DNA of 64,000 nucleotides from Butyrivibrio sp. X503 (GTDB lineage: Bacteria > Bacillota > Clostridia > Lachnospirales > Lachnospiraceae): contig NZ_RAIQ01000009.1 of NCBI RefSeq assembly GCF_003625475.1, positions 1 to 64,000 of the forward strand. Direction: 5' to 3'. The first letter of the stretch is position 1, and every line of letters begins with the position of its first letter. A program made the translations under genes and the position numbers. Under the pieces are notes generated by a model that was not told the DNA's origin, made no database searches, and saw only the letters and a list, made by a program, of their open reading frames with translations. Below, in pieces: positions 1 through 8,975 of the stretch.

Positions 1-53
1 AGATAAGTTGGGGATTAAGAAAGAATAATGATATAAGTGGAAAATAAAAAAGA

Positions 54-83
54 GAGGAAGCTCGAGTGAGCTTCCTCGTTTTT
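54..83 (-). terminator. Bidirectional intrinsic terminator
   Basis: A 10-bp stem (GAGGAAGCTC at 54-63 paired with 68-77) closes a 4-nt loop. It is followed by a T run on both strands (TTTTT at 79-83 on the top strand, CTCTTTTTTATT on the bottom). It lies just past the stop codon of the minus-strand gene ending at 89, so it most likely ends that transcript. Confidence 0.85.
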
Positions 84-88
84 GTGGT

Positions 89-820
89 TTACTTTACAAT
101 GTCAAAGCTGATTGCCGGTGTGTTTTGTAGTTGTTTAACATATTTATCATAATCTTTTTTGTCTCTACTTTGGAATTGTTTTCCGGGAGCGCTGACATCC
201 GAATCTCTTCGAATGCCTTCGCATTCCTCCTCATGACGAAAAAGAAAGATGTGATCTTTGTAAAGGAGCTTCTGTCCATCAGATGTTACCAGAAAGGTCT
301 CGTATATGTCTCTTGTTGCACTTGCATAGAGAATACCATCACTGGATAGCTTTATCGGTCTGTCATAACTATCTGTCTTGATGCTTCCAACGTAGCGGAC
401 ATGGCTGCCGCTTTGTTTTGTAAAGAAATAAGCATAATATGATGTGTTTTTTCCATTCGAGGTATCGGGGTGACCGGTGATGGCAAAAACCTCTCCTTTG
501 TAGCCCTTTAAATAGAATTTCTTATATCCAAAACCTTTTGGGAGGCCTTTTATTATTTCGTCAAAACTATCGCATTCATGGATGCTTTTTTGCACTATTT
601 TACCGTCTTTATTATACGTTATTGTTATGTATGGCGTGCCTAATGTATTTAGCGAGTATTCTTGAGACGTAAAATTATGTTCGTTTTCTTTCATCACATA
701 TTCTACAGTCTCAGTAGTTTCTACGTTCCCCTTGATTGTTGCTGCGCCCGTAATAGTTGATGTAGCCACAATTCCGGCAGTTAATGCACCTATGAATAAC
801 TGTGCGCCCTTCTTTTCCAT
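89..820 (-). CDS. Secreted protein of unknown function
   Basis: 243 aa. The N-terminus has a short charged segment (MEKKG), then a hydrophobic stretch (about residues 8-28) rich in Ala, Thr and Ile, which looks like a Sec signal peptide or an N-terminal anchor. The rest is hydrophilic with alternating beta-like segments and no motif I recognise. The start is supported by an AAGGAG box about 7 nt upstream on the minus strand. A TTGACA-18-TATAAC promoter lies upstream and a hairpin terminator follows the stop, so it appears to be a single-gene transcript diverging from the esterase operon. Function unknown; secretion is inferred only from the N-terminus. Confidence 0.75.
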   Translation of the reverse strand: MEKKGAQLFIGALTAGIVATSTITGAATIKGNVETTETVEYVMKENEHNFTSQEYSLNTLGTPYITITYNKDGKIVQKSIHECDSFDEIIKGLPKGFGYKKFYLKGYKGEVFAITGHPDTSNGKNTSYYAYFFTKQSGSHVRYVGSIKTDSYDRPIKLSSDGILYASATRDIYETFLVTSDGQKLLYKDHIFLFRHEEECEGIRRDSDVSAPGKQFQSRDKKDYDKYVKQLQNTPAISFDIVK

Positions 821-891
821 ATTTTTTCTCCTTTTCCTTTGATAAACGTTAGATGAAACATGAGTTGATAATTAAAACACTCATTCCAATT

Positions 892-921
892 GTTATACCA
901 TTGTTAAGATATTTTTGTCAA
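892..921 (-). promoter_or_regulatory. Sigma-A-type promoter of the secreted-protein gene
   Basis: Read on the minus strand, TTGACA (916-921) is followed by 18 nt and TATAAC (892-897), about 70 nt upstream of the start codon at 820. Confidence 0.6.
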
Positions 922-976
922 ATAATGCGAAATATTATTGGCAATTGCGGGAATCTCCCAAATCAGCTCTTTTGTA

Positions 977-1006
977 TTGGTAAAACATTTTAGAATAAAG
1001 TATAAT
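977..1006 (+). promoter_or_regulatory. Sigma-A-type promoter of the esterase/cysK operon
   Basis: A perfect TATAAT (1001-1006) lies 43 nt upstream of the start codon at 1049, with a weaker TTGGTA (977-982) 18 nt before it. Confidence 0.55.
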
Positions 1007-1048
1007 CATTCTTATGTTGTTATTTCAGCTTTTATGTGAGGTATAGGT

Positions 1049-2002
1049 ATGGTTTTATCAAATGAGGAATTAAAAGAGATTTATTTTGGGGCGTACGAAT
1101 TTGAGGGGACCGAAGACGGATATCTTCAGGCTTTTCAGTACAACAAGGATCAGATCGAGTACTTCAAGGGGGCTCTGGATTTTTGGTACGAGAGATGTAC
1201 GGCGACTACAGCTAAGACTTTTGAGTTTACGACTGAGGCGAGCGAAGTTTCTTTTGACTACAAGATAATCTGGAAGGGCTCCGAAGACTCTTTTGAACTA
1301 ATGATAGACGGACAGATCACGAACATTGTCTATGTAAAAGATATTGCGGATGAGGGAAGGCTTTCATGGAAGCTTCCCACCGGTAAAAAATCAGTTGTTA
1401 TTTATCTTCCTGCGGACGAGACAGTGCTTGTAAGGAACTTTGAGATTGACGCGGCATATACTAAGGCTGCGAAAAATGAGAAGGTTCTTTGGCTCGGAGA
1501 TTCGATCACACAGGGCTACGGACCGCTTCGTTCGGGCTGTACTTATGTGAGCGTTGCGAACAGAATTCTAAATTATGATATAGTCAATCAGGGAATCGGC
1601 GGATATATCTATGATAAGAACTGCCTGATGAAGATGGAGGGGTATAACCCCGATAAGATCATCGTTGCGCTCGGAACCAACCAGTACGGCGATGCTGATG
1701 CTGTGCAGGCTGTCGAGGAGTACTATGAGAGGCTTATAGGAATTTACGGAAATGAGATTCCGATCCTGTGCATTTCACCTTTGTGGCGCGGCGACAGCGA
1801 AGAGGGAATTCCGGTTCTTATGGCATTCTGCGAGAAGGTAAAAGAGATCGCGGGTAGCTATAAGAATGTGAGCGTAATAGACGGAATGGAGATGGTTCCG
1901 CACCTTCCCGAATACTTCCTTGATCTTCTTCATCCGAATCCGCTTGGATGTGAGATCTACGGAAGGAATCTTGTGGAAAAGATTCGTAAGCTCGGATGGT
2001 AA
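1049..2002 (+). CDS. SGNH/GDSL-type carbohydrate esterase (two-domain)
   Basis: 317 aa. The C-terminal half is an SGNH hydrolase. Block I is WLGDSITQGYG with the nucleophile Ser at about residue 152, block III is VALGTNQYG, and the Asp/His block DLLHPNPLG is near residue 293. The N-terminal 140 residues look like an all-beta accessory domain, as in carbohydrate esterase family 2-type acetyl esterases. The likely reaction is removal of O-acetyl groups from a polysaccharide. No signal peptide is visible, so it is probably cytoplasmic. Start chosen at 1049 with GAGG 8 nt upstream. It is the first gene of an apparent operon with the cysteine synthase and CPBP protease genes. The exact substrate cannot be read from sequence. 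Confidence 0.8.
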   Translation: MVLSNEELKEIYFGAYEFEGTEDGYLQAFQYNKDQIEYFKGALDFWYERCTATTAKTFEFTTEASEVSFDYKIIWKGSEDSFELMIDGQITNIVYVKDIADEGRLSWKLPTGKKSVVIYLPADETVLVRNFEIDAAYTKAAKNEKVLWLGDSITQGYGPLRSGCTYVSVANRILNYDIVNQGIGGYIYDKNCLMKMEGYNPDKIIVALGTNQYGDADAVQAVEEYYERLIGIYGNEIPILCISPLWRGDSEEGIPVLMAFCEKVKEIAGSYKNVSVIDGMEMVPHLPEYFLDLLHPNPLGCEIYGRNLVEKIRKLGW

Positions 2003-2073
2003 GCATAGTAACAATGCGTTCCGATAATACTCGGGACTTTTGGAATAAAACAGTTTTAAGGAGATACTTGGCA

Positions 2074-3003
2074 ATGATACACGACAACGTGCTCGCTGCT
2101 GTAGGGCATACACCAATGATAAGGCTTAACAGGATCGCGGATCCGGACGGAGCGGAGATTCTTGTTAAATATGAGGGACTTAATGTGGGCGGTTCGATCA
2201 AGACAAGAACCGCGCTTAACATGATAAAAGCTGCTGAGAAGCAGGGACTTATAAACGAAAATACTGTGATCGTTGAGCCGACGAGCGGCAATCAGGGAAT
2301 AGGACTTGCGCTTGTAGGAGCGGTAAGGGGCTATAAGACGGTTATCATCATGCCTGATTCCGTAAGTGAGGAGCGAAGAAAGATAGTTAAGCACTACGGA
2401 GCTGATGTTATTCTGGTTCATGATGACGGCGATATCGGTGCTTGTATTGAGGAGTGCCTTAACACGGCTCTCAGAATGAGAGATGAAGATCCCAATGTTT
2501 TTGTGCCTCAGCAGTTTGAAAATCCGAATAACACAATGGCGCACAAGAACCACACTGCGCTTGAGATAATGGAGCAGGTTGAAGGACCTATTCACGGTTT
2601 TTGTTCGGGAATCGGAACGGGTGGAACCATTACCGGTATCGGAGAGGTTCTTAAGGCGCAGTATCCCGAAATTGAGATCTGGGCTGCAGAACCTGAGAAT
2701 GCTGCGATCCTTGCAGGGGGAAACATCGGAACGCACATCCAGATGGGTATCGGAGACGGAATTATTCCGGACATCCTTAACAGGACCATATACGATAATA
2801 TTCACATCGTTTCTGATGATGAAGCACTTACAATGGCTAAGAGACTTGCGAGAGAAGAGGGGATCATGTGCGGAATTTCAAGCGGAACCAATGTTGCTGC
2901 CGCAGTGAAGCTTGCAAAGAAGCTTGGGCCCGGAAAGACGGTTGTTACCGTGCTTCCCGATACCGCGGAGAGATATTTTTCAACACCGCTATTTGAAGAA
3001 TGA
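2074..3003 (+). CDS. cysK: Cysteine synthase (O-acetylserine sulfhydrylase)
   Basis: 309 aa PLP enzyme of fold type II. The PLP lysine sits in GGSIKTR. The substrate loop PTSGNQGIGLA and the phosphate-binding GTGGTITG follow in the usual order, and the length is normal for CysK. The reaction is O-acetylserine plus sulfide to cysteine and acetate. An upstream in-frame ATG at 1996 exists, but the start at 2074 has AAGGAG 10 nt before it and begins directly at the family N-terminus (IHDNVLAAVGHTP). It follows the esterase gene by about 70 nt and overlaps the next gene by 4 nt (ATGA), so it is probably co-transcribed and coupled. Confidence 0.93.
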   Translation: MIHDNVLAAVGHTPMIRLNRIADPDGAEILVKYEGLNVGGSIKTRTALNMIKAAEKQGLINENTVIVEPTSGNQGIGLALVGAVRGYKTVIIMPDSVSEERRKIVKHYGADVILVHDDGDIGACIEECLNTALRMRDEDPNVFVPQQFENPNNTMAHKNHTALEIMEQVEGPIHGFCSGIGTGGTITGIGEVLKAQYPEIEIWAAEPENAAILAGGNIGTHIQMGIGDGIIPDILNRTIYDNIHIVSDDEALTMAKRLAREEGIMCGISSGTNVAAAVKLAKKLGPGKTVVTVLPDTAERYFSTPLFEE

Positions 3004-3878
3004 CGGAGGAAAAGCTTTTGGGAGAGAGAATTAAGAAGAATACTGTTTTATCATGTCTTATCATATTTGGTCTTTTGATCCTGGTACATGGTCTGGAAGC
3101 GATAGTTGTCCGTACGGATGAAACTGTTCTTGGAGAGAATTGCATCAATAAGATTTTTGGGATCATCATAGTATTCATTGTTTTGGATCTGCTTAAGTGG
3201 AAGCCTATCGACATAGGCTTTACCAAGGAAAAGATAAGAAGAAGCATCGGAATCGGCCTGGCTATGGGTTTGGCTTCTTTTATCATAGCTTACAGTATAG
3301 AGATCATTGTCTTAAGAAGCTACGGATACACGGTTTCTTTTGGCATATTTACGACAGGTTTTTCGCTTACGGGAGAATCTGAGATTCACAAGGGAATCGG
3401 CTTTATACTGATGTGCATTTTCTTTAATATCATCAATGTGGTTATGGAGGAAGGCACGTTCCGTGGGCTGTTTGACAAGATATTGCTGACGGATCATTCG
3501 ATGAAGTTTGCGCTGCTGTTTCAGGCGCTTCTTTTCGGAGTGTGGCATATCGTGACGCCGCTTCACAACTTGATTGACGGAGATATTAATTTTGCTTCGT
3601 TTTTGGGACTTGGAATTGGATATATTATTCTCGCGGGAATGATGGGAATAAAGTGGGGACTTTTGTACCGAATGACGGGTAGTCTGTATGCGGGAATGGC
3701 AGATCACTTTTTTAACAACTGTATCGCAACAAATCTTCTTCATGTGATAACTGAAGGGGGCGTCGATGACTTGATGATCGTGAGAGTCGTGATCGCGCAG
3801 CTTTTGTCGTTTGCGGCGGTGTTCATGATCTGGAAGAAATGCGGGTATAAGAAAACTTGCGATTCATCGCTAATATGA
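3000..3878 (+). CDS. CPBP family intramembrane metalloprotease (Abi/Rce1-like)
   Basis: 292 aa with about 7-8 hydrophobic segments. It has all three CPBP motifs: EEGTFR (150-155), FGVWH with His183, and HFFNN with His236 and Asn240. The family includes prenyl-protein proteases and bacteriocin self-immunity proteins. The in vivo substrate here is unknown. The start ATG overlaps the cysK stop (ATGA), so translation is coupled. No bacteriocin gene is visible nearby, so immunity is not supported by context. Confidence 0.85.
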   Translation: MTEEKLLGERIKKNTVLSCLIIFGLLILVHGLEAIVVRTDETVLGENCINKIFGIIIVFIVLDLLKWKPIDIGFTKEKIRRSIGIGLAMGLASFIIAYSIEIIVLRSYGYTVSFGIFTTGFSLTGESEIHKGIGFILMCIFFNIINVVMEEGTFRGLFDKILLTDHSMKFALLFQALLFGVWHIVTPLHNLIDGDINFASFLGLGIGYIILAGMMGIKWGLLYRMTGSLYAGMADHFFNNCIATNLLHVITEGGVDDLMIVRVVIAQLLSFAAVFMIWKKCGYKKTCDSSLI

Positions 3879-3881
3879 CTT

Positions 3882-3910
3882 TTGACACCTATATCATATT
3901 ATAATATATT
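3882..3910 (+). promoter_or_regulatory. Consensus promoter of the GDP-fucose operon
   Basis: TTGACA (3882-3887), 17 nt, TATATT (3905-3910), immediately after the CPBP stop codon. It would give a leader of about 50 nt before the gmd start at 3966, which has a good GGAG box. Confidence 0.7.
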
Positions 3911-3965
3911 ATTCTGTGTTAAAATTTGAGTAGAGATATAACTATAGGAAGAATTAGGAGCAAAT

Positions 3966-5057
3966 ATGAGTAAAGTTGCACTTATAACAGGTATTACAGG
4001 ACAGGACGGATCATACCTTGCGGAGTTCCTTCTTGAGAAGGGTTATGACGTTCACGGTATTATAAGAAGATCATCGGTAGATTTCCGCGAGAGGATCGCG
4101 CATCTTGAGGGCAAGCCTCATTTCCATCTTCATTACGGAGATCTCGGCGATTCAATGAGCATCATCGGTATCGTGTCCAAGGTTCGTCCCGATGAGATAT
4201 ACAACCTCGCTGCACAGTCACATGTTCAGGTATCATTCGATTCACCTGAGTTTACTGCTGACGTTGATGCGGTAGGTGTTACAAGAATCCTTGAAGCTGT
4301 TCGTCAGTGCGGTCTTGCAGAGACATGCCGTATCTATCAGGCTTCAACTTCGGAGTTATACGGAAAAGTTGAGGAGGTTCCTCAGAACGAGAACACTCCT
4401 TTCCATCCATACAGCCCCTATGCGGTTGCCAAGCTTTATGGTTTCTGGATCGTAAAAGAGTACAGAGAAGCTTACAACATGTTCTGCTGCTCGGGTATTC
4501 TTTTCAATCACGAGTCAGAGCGCCGCGGCGAGACTTTCGTCACACGAAAGATCACACTTGCAGCATCACGTATCGCACAGGGCAAGCAGGATAAACTTTA
4601 TCTTGGTAATCTCTCAAGTCTTCGTGACTGGGGCTATGCCAAGGATTATGTTGAGTGTATGTGGCTTATTCTTCAGAACGATAAGCCTGAGGATTTTGTT
4701 ATCGCAACAGGCGTTCAGCACTCTGTTCGTGAGTTTGCACAGCTTGCATTCCATTATGCGGGCATTGAGCTTGAGTTCAAGGGCGAGGGCGCAGACGAGA
4801 AGGGTTACGACAAGGCTACAGGAAAGGTGCTTATCGAGGTATCACCTGATTTTTACAGACCTACAGACGTTGTTAACCTTTGGGGCGATCCTACCAAGGC
4901 AAAAGAGAAACTCCACTGGAATCCTCAGACCACTTCTTTTGAACAGCTTGTAAAGATCATGGTTGAGCACGATATGGCTAAGGTTGCCGTTGAGAGAGCA
5001 AACGAACACGTAGAATTTAACCTTGCGGAGTTCCTTGAAAAAGGAATCGACAAATAA
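3966..5057 (+). CDS. gmd: GDP-mannose 4,6-dehydratase
   Basis: 363 aa extended short-chain dehydrogenase. The NAD(P) motif TGITGQDG is at residues 8-15, the catalytic Ser/Thr and Glu lie in QASTSELYG (about 126-133), and YAVAK (152-156) holds the catalytic Tyr and Lys. Other Gmd-typical stretches are [15 protein letters not shown] and [13 protein letters not shown]. It converts GDP-D-mannose to GDP-4-keto-6-deoxymannose in the cytoplasm. The next gene, 21 nt downstream, makes GDP-L-fucose from this product, so the pair is a complete GDP-fucose branch. The start has GGAG 6 nt upstream. Confidence 0.97.
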   Translation: MSKVALITGITGQDGSYLAEFLLEKGYDVHGIIRRSSVDFRERIAHLEGKPHFHLHYGDLGDSMSIIGIVSKVRPDEIYNLAAQSHVQVSFDSPEFTADVDAVGVTRILEAVRQCGLAETCRIYQASTSELYGKVEEVPQNENTPFHPYSPYAVAKLYGFWIVKEYREAYNMFCCSGILFNHESERRGETFVTRKITLAASRIAQGKQDKLYLGNLSSLRDWGYAKDYVECMWLILQNDKPEDFVIATGVQHSVREFAQLAFHYAGIELEFKGEGADEKGYDKATGKVLIEVSPDFYRPTDVVNLWGDPTKAKEKLHWNPQTTSFEQLVKIMVEHDMAKVAVERANEHVEFNLAEFLEKGIDK

Positions 5058-5078
5058 GAGGGAAAAGAGGCGCATATC

Positions 5079-6023
5079 ATGATGGAAAAAAATGATAGAA
5101 TTTATGTTGCGGGTCACAGAGGAATGGTTGGCTCTGCGATCGTAAGAGAGCTTAAGGAACAGGGATATTTCAATATCATCACGAGAACCCACAGCGAGCT
5201 AGATCTTACGAGACAGGACGAGGTCGAGAAGTTCTTTGCCCAGGAGCAGCCCGATTATGTTTTCCTTGCAGCTGCCAAGGTTGGCGGTATCATGGGTAAT
5301 TCCGAAGCTCTTGCGGATTTCATGTACGAGAACATGATCCTTGAGATGAATGTTATCCACGCGGCTTGGAAGAACGGCTGTAAGAAGCTTGAGTTCCTCG
5401 GTTCATCCTGTATTTATCCCAGAATGGCTCCTCAGCCCATGAAAGAGGATTGCCTTCTTACATCAGAGCTTGAAAAGACCAACGAAGCTTACGCACTTGC
5501 CAAGATATCAGGCCTTAAGTACTGTGAGTACCTCAATAAGCAGTACGGAACAGATTATATTTCGGTTATGCCGACCAATCTGTACGGACCCAATGATAAT
5601 TATCACCCCACACATTCTCATGTTCTTCCCGCACTTATAAGAAGATTCCATGAGGCTAAGGAACAGAATCTTCCTTACGTTACATGTTGGGGCGACGGAA
5701 GTCCTTTGAGAGAGTTCCTCTACGTAGACGATCTTGCGAACCTCTGCGTATTCCTTATGAATAACTACAGCGGCAACGAAACGGTCAATGCCGGAACGGG
5801 AAAAGAGCTTACGATAAAAGAGCTTACGGAGAAGGTTGCATCCATCGTTGGATACACCGGCGAAATCAGATGGGATCCTACAAAGCCCAACGGAACGCCC
5901 AGAAAACTTCTTGATGTATCAAAAGCCAAGGCGCTTGGCTGGACGTATAAGACAGAGCTTGAAGACGGTATCAAGCTTGCGTACAAGGATTTCTTAGAGA
6001 ATCCTATGCGCGCGGAGAGATAA
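5079..6023 (+). CDS. fcl: GDP-L-fucose synthase
   Basis: 314 aa SDR epimerase-reductase. It has AGHRGMVGSA (residues 11-20, NADP-binding), AAAKVGGI, the Ser/Cys block LGSSCIYP (107-114) and YALAK (Tyr138, Lys142). It converts GDP-4-keto-6-deoxymannose to GDP-L-fucose by 3,5-epimerisation and reduction. A tandem ATGATG leaves start 5079 or 5082; AGAGG is 8 nt before the first. A strong hairpin follows, so gmd-fcl appears to be a two-gene operon. GDP-fucose is likely used by transferases in the neighbouring glycan locus. Confidence 0.96.
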   Translation: MMEKNDRIYVAGHRGMVGSAIVRELKEQGYFNIITRTHSELDLTRQDEVEKFFAQEQPDYVFLAAAKVGGIMGNSEALADFMYENMILEMNVIHAAWKNGCKKLEFLGSSCIYPRMAPQPMKEDCLLTSELEKTNEAYALAKISGLKYCEYLNKQYGTDYISVMPTNLYGPNDNYHPTHSHVLPALIRRFHEAKEQNLPYVTCWGDGSPLREFLYVDDLANLCVFLMNNYSGNETVNAGTGKELTIKELTEKVASIVGYTGEIRWDPTKPNGTPRKLLDVSKAKALGWTYKTELEDGIKLAYKDFLENPMRAER

Positions 6024-6037
6024 AGATTGGAAAATGA

Positions 6038-6079
6038 AAACCCTCTACACAGTTGAGTTGTGTAGAGGGTTTATTATTT
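6038..6079 (+). terminator. Terminator between fcl and the convergent lipoprotein gene
   Basis: A perfect 14-bp inverted repeat (6038-6051 with 6059-6072, 7-nt loop) ends in TTTATTATTT on the + strand. It sits between convergent genes and can serve both. Confidence 0.85.
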
Positions 6080-6089
6080 GATTCAAAAT

Positions 6090-6917
6090 TTATTTTGGCA
6101 GATAAAGATTTACAAATATTACTTGATCGGCGTTTTCGCCGTTAAATGTTTCTGCGGGGATAGATAAATTGGACCATGAATCCCAGCTTGATTCGTATAA
6201 GCTGTTTCCGCTTAGTATTTTGCCGTCTTTATCAAGTATAAGTCCGCAACCTGTTTTGGTGCTGTAGGAATTCATATGCTCCGTATCGGAAACCACCTCG
6301 GATTTAATGCTGTAATTTCCGGAATCACCCTTGTCTAGTTTTGCGGAGATTTCGTATGGAGTATATTCTAAGTCAAGAGGCTGGATTTCAACCTTGTTCC
6401 ACTTGATGTTTCCGGAAGGAACCTTTTCTAACAATTCCAAAGTAATTGCTACAGTGTTACCTGCCCAGATTTCAATATCATCAGTGAAGATGTCCTGTAT
6501 ATAGGTACCGTCTACGCCTTCAACATTACCGTCCAATGATAACTTGATATTCTGATCGGTTGTATTGGTAAATGCTACGACCAAATGGTGGTATTCTACG
6601 CTTACCATATTCTGAGTGTCAATATATGTTCCTTCAGAAACTACGATGCCGTCTGTCGGCATGTATTCAGCTTCCCAATTTACTTTTGAATAATTTGTTG
6701 TTAAAGCATCAAGCTTTTTCCGGACCTCATCTGAAATAGGGTATTCCTCTTCAGATTTTTTACCGAATTCTATTTCGGCTGTATTTTCGGTAGCTGCAGC
6801 TTCAGTGCCCTGTTCGGGTGATGACTCAGCGCTTTCTTTCTTTGAACCGCATGCGGCAAGCATTGTCACAGTTCCCAATAATGCAAGTGTAAGTCCAAGT
6901 AATCTAGTCTTTTTCAT
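6090..6917 (-). CDS. Lipoprotein with Ig-like C-terminal region
   Basis: 275 aa. A lipoprotein signal peptide ends in the lipobox LAAC with Cys23, then comes a low-complexity Ser/Glu/Ala-rich linker (about 24-55). The mature part is polar with alternating beta-type segments (for example VEYHHLVVAFTNTT and VIFVNLYLP), consistent with an extracellular Ig-like fold. I do not recognise a specific family. It is predicted to be lipid-anchored on the outer face of the membrane. The start has GGAGGA 6-8 nt upstream on the minus strand and a TTTACT-17-TAAAAT promoter. It is monocistronic and lies between hairpins at 6038-6072 and 7023-7063. No link to glycan synthesis is visible beyond position. Confidence 0.8.
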   Translation of the reverse strand: MKKTRLLGLTLALLGTVTMLAACGSKKESAESSPEQGTEAAATENTAEIEFGKKSEEEYPISDEVRKKLDALTTNYSKVNWEAEYMPTDGIVVSEGTYIDTQNMVSVEYHHLVVAFTNTTDQNIKLSLDGNVEGVDGTYIQDIFTDDIEIWAGNTVAITLELLEKVPSGNIKWNKVEIQPLDLEYTPYEISAKLDKGDSGNYSIKSEVVSDTEHMNSYSTKTGCGLILDKDGKILSGNSLYESSWDSWSNLSIPAETFNGENADQVIFVNLYLPK

Positions 6918-6946
6918 ATTATGTCCTCCTATATTATGTTGATTAG

Positions 6947-6975
6947 ATTTTAAGGCTTCTGCAAAATAAAGTAAA
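6947..6975 (-). promoter_or_regulatory. Promoter of the lipoprotein gene
   Basis: On the minus strand TTTACT (6970-6975), 17 nt, TAAAAT (6947-6952), about 30 nt before the start codon at 6917. Confidence 0.55.
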
Positions 6976-7022
6976 GATTCTATTGTGAAAATATGAATTA
7001 TTTTTTAATTACGGCAAAATAA

Positions 7023-7063
7023 AACCTTTACACATCATAAACAATCATAAATGTGTAAAGGTT
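7023..7063. repeat. Inverted repeat (terminator-like on the minus strand)
   Basis: A 13-bp perfect stem (AACCTTTACACAT at 7023-7035 with 7051-7063) surrounds a 15-nt loop. Read on the minus strand it is followed by TTTTATTTTG, like a terminator, although no minus-strand gene lies to its right. It sits between the divergent promoters of the lipoprotein and the long glycan operon. Its stem resembles that of the hairpin at 6038-6072. Confidence 0.6.
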
Positions 7064-7105
7064 GCAGGTAGTATATGCTTTTTTCCAAGAATATCCCGCA
7101 GAAAT

Positions 7106-7134
7106 TTGAAAGACAGGCCCTTTAAGTGTAAAAT
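7106..7134 (+). promoter_or_regulatory. Promoter of the main glycan operon
   Basis: TTGAAA (7106-7111), 17 nt, TAAAAT (7129-7134), about 85 nt upstream of the first start codon at 7224. No other good candidate is visible between the lipoprotein gene and this operon. Confidence 0.55.
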
Positions 7135-7223
7135 ACTGAATAGAGTGGGATTTTATAACTTGTGGCAGAAGAGGGCACAGGCTTTTGGATGTCCGAGAAT
7201 ATGAATCAGGAGTAAAAACAATA

Positions 7224-8162
7224 ATGAAGCTACTTAGTGTTGTTGTTCCCTGCTACAACGAGCAGGATAATATCGCGGATTTCTACAACGAGCTTTTAAA
7301 GAACGAGTCTTTTTTCAAGGAAAAAGATATCGAGCTTGAGATCATATACATTGATGACGGGTCTTCAGATAACACGCAGGAAGAAGTGAAGAGTCTAAAT
7401 GAGAAGGATAAGAGAGTTCATCTTGTCAGCTTTTCAAGGAACTTTGGAAAAGAGGCGGCAATGTACGCGGGACTTCAGAAGTCAAAGGGCGACTATGTCG
7501 TGATCATGGACTGTGACCTTCAGGATCCACCGGCTCTTTTGCCTGAAATGATAAATGCGGTGATGGATGAAGGATACGACAGCGTAGCCACCAGAAGAGT
7601 CAGCAGGAAAGGCGAGCCTCCGATCAGATCGTTCTTTGCAAGGATGTTCTACAGGCTCATCAACAAGATTTCCAACGCGGAGATTGTTGACGGGGCAAGA
7701 GATTACAGGCTGATGACACGCAAATTTGTTGACGCGGTTCTTTCTATGGAGGAATACAACAGGTTCTCCAAGGGAATATTCGGCTGGGTCGGCTTTAAGA
7801 ATAAATGGATTGAATTTGAAAATATCGAGAGAAGAAAGGGCGAGACCAAGTGGTCTTTCTGGAAGCTTTTTACCTATGCGATTGACGGAATTGTGGCTTT
7901 CTCGACTACGCCTCTGACAATTGCATCTGTTTTGGGCATGCTATGTTGTTTTGTCGCCTTTATCTTTGTCATATTTATTGTTATAAGGCAGCTTACTGTG
8001 GGAGATCCTAACCATTTGGCAGGATGGGCTTCCATGGCGAGTATCATTTTGTTTGTTGGCGGATTGCAGCTGTTCTTTGTGGGTGTGGTCGGTCAGTACC
8101 TTTCAAAGACGTATCTTGAAGTTAAGAAGCGTCCTTTGTACATCGTAAAAGAGGAGTTGTAA
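7224..8162 (+). CDS. GtrB/DPM1-like polyprenyl-phosphate glycosyltransferase (GT2)
   Basis: 312 aa. An N-terminal GT-A fold has VVPCYNEQDN, IDDGSSDNT, SFSRNFGKEAAMYAGL and the acceptor/DXD region MDCDLQDPP. It is followed by two C-terminal membrane helices (about 230-255 and 265-295), the layout of GtrB, ArnC and DPM1 enzymes. These move a sugar from an NDP-sugar to undecaprenyl phosphate on the cytoplasmic face. A longer reading frame opens at 7185, but the start at 7224 has AGGAG 11 nt upstream and begins at the family N-terminus. It is the first gene of the long operon; its stop and the next start share a base (TAATG). Confidence 0.87.
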   Translation: MKLLSVVVPCYNEQDNIADFYNELLKNESFFKEKDIELEIIYIDDGSSDNTQEEVKSLNEKDKRVHLVSFSRNFGKEAAMYAGLQKSKGDYVVIMDCDLQDPPALLPEMINAVMDEGYDSVATRRVSRKGEPPIRSFFARMFYRLINKISNAEIVDGARDYRLMTRKFVDAVLSMEEYNRFSKGIFGWVGFKNKWIEFENIERRKGETKWSFWKLFTYAIDGIVAFSTTPLTIASVLGMLCCFVAFIFVIFIVIRQLTVGDPNHLAGWASMASIILFVGGLQLFFVGVVGQYLSKTYLEVKKRPLYIVKEEL

Positions 8163-8908
8163 TGGTCAGTATTATCGTGCCGGTCTACAATGCGGCTAAA
8201 TATATAGAAGATACCATAGCCATGGTATGCAATCAGACATACAAGGATTGGGAGCTTATTCTTGTGGACGACGCATCAAGAGATGGGAGTGCGGATCTCA
8301 TCGAGGAGTGCATCAAAGAGCAGGGCAAGCGTATCAAGCTTATTAGAAAAGAAGTTAACGAGGGAGCGGCTGCTGCGAGAAACACAGGAATTGACGCTTC
8401 AATCGGAAGGTATATAGCATTTCTTGACGCAGATGACGTATGGGAGATGGATAAGCTTGAAAAGCAGATTGCTTTCATGGAAAAGACGGGAGCCGCTTTT
8501 TCTTTTCACTCTTATGAATTCGGAGATGAGAAGGCGCGGCCTACGGGAAAGATTGTTCATGCGCCCGCTACGCTTAATTTCAGGCAGGCGCTTTCCAGAA
8601 CAGTTATTTTCACGAGTACGGTCATGTTCGATACGGAAAATATAGATATGGAAATTATCCACATGCCTATGGTTCCGAGTGAGGACACGGCGACGTGGTG
8701 GAGGATACTTAAGAGCGGAATTACAGCTTACGGACTTGATGAGAATCTTACGATCTACAGGAGACCACCAAAGTCTCTTTCGTCCAATAAACTTATCGCT
8801 ATGGAAAGAATCTGGTTTTTATACAGAAATATAGCCAACCTATCGGTGTTGGAATCTTTATTTTACTTTGGAGGATGGGCTGTCAGAGCGACTCTTCGCA
8901 GGCTGTAA
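8162..8908 (+). CDS. Glycosyltransferase family 2
   Basis: 248 aa GT-A enzyme. IIVPVYNAAKYI opens the fold, VDDASRDGS binds the nucleotide, and FLDADDVW carries the DXD-type metal site. The cytoplasmic EpsJ/CapH-like fold has only a short hydrophobic patch near the C-terminus. It probably adds one sugar to the lipid-linked repeat unit; donor and acceptor are not readable. It is translationally coupled to the preceding gene through TAATG. Confidence 0.85.
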   Translation: MVSIIVPVYNAAKYIEDTIAMVCNQTYKDWELILVDDASRDGSADLIEECIKEQGKRIKLIRKEVNEGAAAARNTGIDASIGRYIAFLDADDVWEMDKLEKQIAFMEKTGAAFSFHSYEFGDEKARPTGKIVHAPATLNFRQALSRTVIFTSTVMFDTENIDMEIIHMPMVPSEDTATWWRILKSGITAYGLDENLTIYRRPPKSLSSNKLIAMERIWFLYRNIANLSVLESLFYFGGWAVRATLRRL

Positions 8909-8975
8909 AAGAGGACAATGATATAATCTGCCGAATGAATAATTTGCGAGAAAGATGACGGTCATAGGGAATAAT

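Noticed and set aside
1996..2073. Upstream extension of cysK
   Set aside because: The extra 26 residues are unlike the family and overlap the esterase gene; the ATG at 2074 has a good ribosome binding site.
2056..2805. 249-aa minus-strand reading frame
   Set aside because: It is antisense to the cysteine synthase gene, whose motifs are complete and unambiguous.
3000..3878. Bacteriocin immunity role for the CPBP protein
   Set aside because: No bacteriocin precursor or export gene is visible nearby; only the protease family can be supported.
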